NCBI GenBank assembly: GCA_023392995.1
Contig: JAEWMZ010000150.1
Location: forward strand, 1 to 10,120
Direction: 5' to 3'
Source of the DNA: Bacillota bacterium
GTDB lineage: Bacteria; Bacillota; Clostridia; Lachnospirales; Lachnospiraceae
Length of the DNA stretch: 10,120 bases
The translations under genes were made by a program, and so were the position numbers. Numbering within the stretch: the first letter of the stretch is position 1; the number at the start of each line of letters is the position of its first letter. This document shows, one piece after another, positions 6,739 to 10,120 of the stretch. The notes below the pieces were generated by a model. That model ran no database searches and was not told the origin of the DNA. It saw nothing but the letters and a program-made list of their open reading frames with translations.

Positions 6739-7437
6739 TCACATGAAAGTAACCTCACATACGGTTAATACGTCTCCTTTTACGGTAAATCTGATATTAT
6801 AACCGGCAAAGCTTAGGCCATAAATACGCTCCGGATCATCCTGGTACGATGGTCTTGGGTCATGCTCCAGCACTCCCGCTAAGGCTTTATGATGTTCCTC
6901 CGGTATCTTATTACGCAGCTCCTGCGGAAATTCTACCACTAGCCCATAAGCCTTCACTGGATCTGCAAAGCCTCCGCTGGCCTCCGGATGGCTATCCGTA
7001 TAGGCCAGATATGGCTTAATGTCATAAATTGGTGTCTGATCCATAAGATCTGCCCCTGCCACATGCAAGACCGGACCTAACTCCGGATGCAGCTCCACCC
7101 GCTCCAGCGTAACCGAGGAAAGTCCCAGCGGATTCGGCCGAAAGGGTGAGCGGGTCGCAAATACTCCCATCCTTGTATTTCCTCCGAGCCTCGGAGGTTT
7201 CACCATGGGCGACCAGGAATCACGTTTCGTGCCTAAAAACCCCCAGATCAGCCAGACATGAGAGAACCCCTCCAGACCCCTCACCGCATCTGGGTTTCGA
7301 TACTGCGGTTCAAATATTATTTTCGCTTTCAGTGAATCAATTAGATTGCTTTGCCTCGGAATCCCGAACTTCTCCGGGAAATCCGTATGAATACGGGCAA
7401 TCCTATTGAGTGAAAGCTGTTCTTCCCTTTTTTCCAT
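6739..7437 (-). CDS. trmO: tRNA (N6-threonylcarbamoyladenosine37-N6)-methyltransferase TrmO, 232 aa
   Basis: SAM-dependent enzyme that methylates t6A at position 37 of ACY-reading tRNA-Thr to m6t6A, tuning decoding. Length equals the E. coli protein (about 235 aa; formerly YaeB/TsaA). Family motifs in order: GIPRQ (25-29), GFSHVWLIW (57-65), the cofactor-site block VFATRSPFRPNPLGLS (92-107), DQTPIYDIKPYL (132-143) and the C-terminal DPRPSY (193-198). Unlike most methyltransferases it uses a beta-barrel fold, so no Rossmann GxGxG is expected. The start at 7437 lies 8 bases after the stop of the MBL-fold gene, and the best ribosome binding site (GAGGAG) overlaps that stop, which points to coupled translation. 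The TsaBCDE enzymes that make t6A are not in the window. Nothing in the neighbours explains the linkage. Confidence 0.95.
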   Translation of the reverse strand: MEKREEQLSLNRIARIHTDFPEKFGIPRQSNLIDSLKAKIIFEPQYRNPDAVRGLEGFSHVWLIWGFLGTKRDSWSPMVKPPRLGGNTRMGVFATRSPFRPNPLGLSSVTLERVELHPELGPVLHVAGADLMDQTPIYDIKPYLAYTDSHPEASGGFADPVKAYGLVVEFPQELRNKIPEEHHKALAGVLEHDPRPSYQDDPERIYGLSFAGYNIRFTVKGDVLTVCEVTFM

Positions 7438-7445
7438 CCTGCTGC

Positions 7446-8162
7446 CTACTCCTCGATTACTTCCGCTAAGATTTTTGCTCTATTGCTCAGATATCTTTTC
7501 ACTTGAAAGGGTCGTCCAAAATCCAAAGTAATAACATCGGTTTCTTCTTGTCCCCTCAGATATTTTTCACTCGCAGCTATGATATCATCGATCAACTCGT
7601 TCAAGCCATACAATGGACATGGTCCATGACTGGGAAGTATTTCTTCCACCTCCAGATTCATCTCCTGTAACCTTTTCAGGCTTTTGATCAGCACTTTAAT
7701 ATTTCTGCCATCACCAAACATAAAAATGTTATCCTCCGAAATACTGTCACCGGTGAACAGACGCTTATTGTTCCGGTCATACAGCATGAGACTGCCGGGG
7801 GTATGACCCGGTATTTCAAGTACCTCCAAGGACATCTGACCCAGCTCAAAGGTGGAACCCTCCGCAGTGGTAAGATAAGTGCCGTGATCCTCAGGTAGCC
7901 TTTCCTTCATTCTCTCTAGTTCCAAAGCACTGAGATACCTGGTAGAAAACATATGATTTTTGCCTGTATGATCCCCGTCGGAATGCGTACTTACCAGCAT
8001 AACCGGCAAGCTTGTGATAAGCGGCAGCTCTTTTTCAAAATCCACCCCTCCAAAGCCTGTATCAATCAGCAGAGCCTTTTCCGTTCCTACGATAAAAAAG
8101 GATCTCACTCCCCCTTCATCAAAGCTATAAACTCCATCATATAATTTGTTTACCTTGTACAT
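7446..8162 (-). CDS. metallo-beta-lactamase-fold hydrolase, 238 aa
   Basis: Soluble MBL-fold protein of glyoxalase-II-like size. Visible landmarks: LIDTG (32-36), the metal motif THSDGDHTG (59-67), IPGHTPGS (117-124), FTGDS (136-140) and PSHGP (177-181). These give H60, D64, H65, H120, D139 and H179 as ligands. The position usually filled by the second histidine of HxHxDH is aspartate (D62), so the motif is HxDxDH. This may alter metal choice or leave only one tight site. There is no membrane segment or signal peptide, and about 40 residues after PSHGP form a helical, charged tail. Substrate cannot be named: hydroxyacylglutathione, lactone, phosphodiester or other thioester hydrolysis are all open. 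The start is firm (GGGAGGG, 7 bases before the ATG). It forms an operon with trmO. About 240 bases upstream separate it from bcp. A perfect TATAAT at 8310-8315 (minus strand) has no good -35. Confidence 0.9.
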   Translation of the reverse strand: MYKVNKLYDGVYSFDEGGVRSFFIVGTEKALLIDTGFGGVDFEKELPLITSLPVMLVSTHSDGDHTGKNHMFSTRYLSALELERMKERLPEDHGTYLTTAEGSTFELGQMSLEVLEIPGHTPGSLMLYDRNNKRLFTGDSISEDNIFMFGDGRNIKVLIKSLKRLQEMNLEVEEILPSHGPCPLYGLNELIDDIIAASEKYLRGQEETDVITLDFGRPFQVKRYLSNRAKILAEVIEE

Positions 8163-8401
8163 TCGTTAACCCTCCCTGCCAAATTATGATCATTCCATTT
8201 TTCTAATCCTGTAAAATGAAACAGCCGTCTCATTCCCCGCATCTAACTTTTATCACCGGCTATAAGCCAAGCTGCATCCTTCCATATCTGTTCGTTTAAG
8301 TCATTGGCAATTATAAAGGATCTGCTTAGAATAACGCCCCATATTCCAACCGCTCTTTTTCACGCACTGAAATGCAGCGCAGCTTGCCTTTGTAAATGGT
8401 A

Positions 8402-8854
8402 TTAGAGCATTGTTAACATATCCGATGGGTTCTCCTCAGCATTCACCTTCGTAAATGCTTTTCTTATTACACCCTCCTCATCAATTAGGTAGGTGGATCT
8501 GACAACTCCCATGACCAGCTTACCGTACATATTCTTCTCTTTCCACACATCATAAGCCTGTATCGCAACCAGCTCTGTATCTGATAGCAGGGTGAAATTA
8601 AGCTGGTACTTATCTGCAAACTTTTTATGAGACTTCACCGTATCCTTACTTACACCCAGTACTACGGCTCCCTTCTCCGTGAAATCAGGATAGAGCTGGG
8701 AAAAGTTGCAGGCCTGCTTCGTACAGCCCGGTGTATTGTCCTTCGGATAAAAGTACAGAACCACCTTCTGTCCTCTGAAATCAGCAAGTGAGACCTTCTC
8801 TCCATCTTGATTTAATAATGTAAAATCGGGTGCTTTAACTCCTACCTCCAACAT
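8402..8854 (-). CDS. bcp: peroxiredoxin, Bcp/PrxQ type (thioredoxin-dependent thiol peroxidase), 150 aa
   Basis: Cytoplasmic peroxidase that reduces hydrogen peroxide and organic hydroperoxides and is recycled by thioredoxin. The thioredoxin-fold landmarks are APDFTL (8-13), VVLYFYPKDNTPGCTKQAC (31-49) and VVRSTYLID in the last third. The peroxidatic cysteine is C44 and a resolving cysteine C49 lies five residues on, the atypical 2-Cys arrangement of PrxQ. Length is normal; the C-terminal end (DMLTML) is slightly unusual. Translation start is firm: AGGAGGAG six bases before the ATG. Upstream, 136 bases from the tocopherol-cyclase-family gene, a perfect AT-rich palindrome lies in the leader region. 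A hairpin 21 bases after the stop (8363-8369/8375-8381) has no U-run, so read-through into the MBL-fold gene is possible. Confidence 0.96.
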   Translation of the reverse strand: MLEVGVKAPDFTLLNQDGEKVSLADFRGQKVVLYFYPKDNTPGCTKQACNFSQLYPDFTEKGAVVLGVSKDTVKSHKKFADKYQLNFTLLSDTELVAIQAYDVWKEKNMYGKLVMGVVRSTYLIDEEGVIRKAFTKVNAEENPSDMLTML

Positions 8855-8885
8855 AATAAACTCCTCCTTTTCCTATACCTGCAAA

Positions 8886-8900
8886 AATAATACTATTATT
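8886..8900. promoter_or_regulatory. 15-bp AT palindrome upstream of bcp
   Basis: AATAATA-C-TATTATT is a perfect 7-1-7 dyad that ends 31 bases before the bcp start codon. The 7-1-7 shape is that of Fur/PerR operators, and PerR control of a peroxidase would make sense. The half-site, however, does not match TTATAAT when centred, so the link to PerR is weak. The surrounding AT-rich DNA makes chance palindromes more likely. Confidence 0.3.
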
Positions 8901-8990
8901 AATATTGATTCTTCTTATATCATTCCGATGCTCGACTCCTAGAGTGCGATTGAAAACTTCTCGAGCCGGGCTGAATACTCAACGTTATAG

Positions 8991-10115
8991 TTAATCAAAC
9001 TCTCCATATTCACAACCCGTATTTTTCATATCAATATCATCAACAAGGACACGTTCCTTCCCCTGCTTCTGGTATAGCTTGATTCTTCCATAGCCGGTTC
9101 CTCCGTTCCAAAGTCGGTTATGCCGTTTGCTTCCATCCGGCGCCTCATAGTTTATGAAGAGCATCTCCTCCTTCGGGCACTTTAGCAAGAGCTTTAATAC
9201 GGATTCCCGGTTCTCTGCTTTCAGCTTCCACAGATTTTCCTTCTCTCCTTCTATAAAGCTAAAATCCACTCTGGCGCCTGTCCACACTTTAGAAAAATTG
9301 TAATCATACATTTTACCCTCGTAATATAAGCCCCCCAGCAGCCTTCGATCTAACTCATAGCCAAGTATCTTCGGCCGCCCGCCGCCGAATTCCACAGCAG
9401 AATTTCCCAACACTTTACCGGATAATCTGCTTTTCAAATTACAGCTGCTGATCCATAGCCAGGGTGAAGTAAAATCTCCTCCCCAATTTTTATCCGCATA
9501 ACCATAGGAACGCTCCGGTATGATATCATAAATTTCACCATCCAGTGTTACTTCACCGGAATACTCCGTTTTTATGCCTTCTGCATGCCAAAACATTTCA
9601 AAAGCATTCAGCTTACGTGCTGGCTCCGATGCCCCGTAACCCACATGATAAGCAATCTGTTTATCAATCTTCAGCTCCCAGCTCATCTCTCCTGCATCAC
9701 ACATATATTCCGGATGCTCCAGCGCTTCCTGCTCCATCACCTTACAGAAGCCCTTCATATACTTTTCAGTTAAGATACACTCTCCAATCCTTACCTGAAG
9801 CTGATCGGAAGGACAGGAAAATTCAGATATGGGATAGAAATTATGAATCTGCTTTGCATCCCGTCCCCAGGTACCGACCTTCACAAGGGCATAGGTCGGC
9901 CGAATACCCGCATTCTGGTATCTGGGCAGCTGGCCTAAGATTGCCTTTGTGCCACCTAACGCTGGATTACATACGAAGTATTCAATAAAAAATGCCCTTT
10001 CCTTTCCCGTCGTTCTGTGGTAACCGGTAAAGCTGTGCCACCACCAGTCATAACCTTTTTTCGCCAGCGGTCCGTTCAGCATAAACAAATCCCGGCTGAT
10101 ATCTGATTGATTCAT
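8991..10115 (-). CDS. tocopherol-cyclase-family protein, 374 aa (start near window edge)
   Basis: Belongs by sequence features to the tocopherol cyclase-like family (PF14249; plant VTE1). Recognisable blocks: GPLAKKGYDWWWHSFTGY (15-32), IEYFVCNPALGG (44-55), YADKNWGGDF...PWLWISSCNL (206-227, the tryptophan-rich core matching the EKNWG...W.W..CN block of VTE1), GGGRPKILG (244-252) and GGTGYGRIKLY (338-348). In plants and cyanobacteria this fold closes the chromanol ring of vitamin E. Clostridia are not known to make tocopherol, so the substrate here is probably another prenylated or lipid-like molecule, or the protein has a binding role. No signal peptide or membrane helix is visible. The ATG at 10115 is only five bases from the edge, and the frame stays open there, so its ribosome binding site cannot be seen and the true start could lie further upstream. 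It precedes bcp by 136 bases on the same strand. The gap contains a weak stem GCTCGA/TCGAGC (8930-8935/8961-8966) but no clear terminator. Confidence 0.8.
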   Translation of the reverse strand: MNQSDISRDLFMLNGPLAKKGYDWWWHSFTGYHRTTGKERAFFIEYFVCNPALGGTKAILGQLPRYQNAGIRPTYALVKVGTWGRDAKQIHNFYPISEFSCPSDQLQVRIGECILTEKYMKGFCKVMEQEALEHPEYMCDAGEMSWELKIDKQIAYHVGYGASEPARKLNAFEMFWHAEGIKTEYSGEVTLDGEIYDIIPERSYGYADKNWGGDFTSPWLWISSCNLKSRLSGKVLGNSAVEFGGGRPKILGYELDRRLLGGLYYEGKMYDYNFSKVWTGARVDFSFIEGEKENLWKLKAENRESVLKLLLKCPKEEMLFINYEAPDGSKRHNRLWNGGTGYGRIKLYQKQGKERVLVDDIDMKNTGCEYGEFD

Positions 10116-10120
10116 TGCAC

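Noticed and set aside
9545..9988. 147-aa plus-strand open frame
   Set aside because: Antisense shadow of the tocopherol-cyclase-family gene, whose conserved blocks are in the minus-strand frame.
1..10120. CRISPR arrays, tRNA or rRNA genes, toxin-antitoxin pairs, phage genes
   Set aside because: I looked for regularly spaced direct repeats, cloverleaf signatures, small paired genes and integrase-like motifs and saw none.

Overview
The window reads as a chromosomal piece of a low-to-mid-GC, Gram-positive, probably anaerobic clostridium. The AGGAGG-type ribosome binding sites, the sigma-A style promoters, the protein families and the look of the intergenic DNA suggest a Lachnospiraceae-like organism. 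That family-level placement is inference, because the window has no rRNA or other marker gene. All seven confidently called genes lie on the minus strand, so the reading order runs from the right end (10120) to the left.

Right part (10115 to 6739): a tocopherol-cyclase-family protein of unknown bacterial role, whose start or upstream part may lie beyond the edge, is followed by a Bcp/PrxQ thiol peroxidase, a metallo-beta-lactamase-fold hydrolase and the tRNA m6t6A37 methyltransferase TrmO. The hydrolase and trmO are separated by 8 bases and the trmO ribosome binding site overlaps the hydrolase stop, so these two are almost certainly translated from one mRNA. A TauE/SafE-type permease (6531 to 5776) follows after about 200 bases.

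Middle (5775 to 3226): the permease is separated from a chemoreceptor gene by a 104-base nested palindrome with a run of nine A/T at its edge, a tandem GGTCGAAA motif one helical turn apart, and a good extended -10 promoter. The chemoreceptor is a membrane-spanning dCache/HAMP/MCP signalling protein. It is followed by a long untranslated tail and a very strong 22-bp-stem terminator.

Left part (3214 to 1): a single-gene unit encodes an AcnA/IRP-type aconitase. Its leader carries a GGAAC-AG-GTTCC palindrome and repeated ACCTGTT words. The 3' end of acnA runs into a 152-bp symmetric inverted repeat that supplies the last seven codons and the stop codon of the aconitase. It looks like a small non-autonomous transposon (MITE-like). 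The leftmost 130 bases show no gene.

No single dramatic new system is evident. The parts most worth a second look are the MITE-like element that rewrote the aconitase C terminus, the tocopherol-cyclase-family protein in an organism unlikely to make tocopherol, the unassigned structured intergenic element, and the altered metal motif of the MBL-fold protein.
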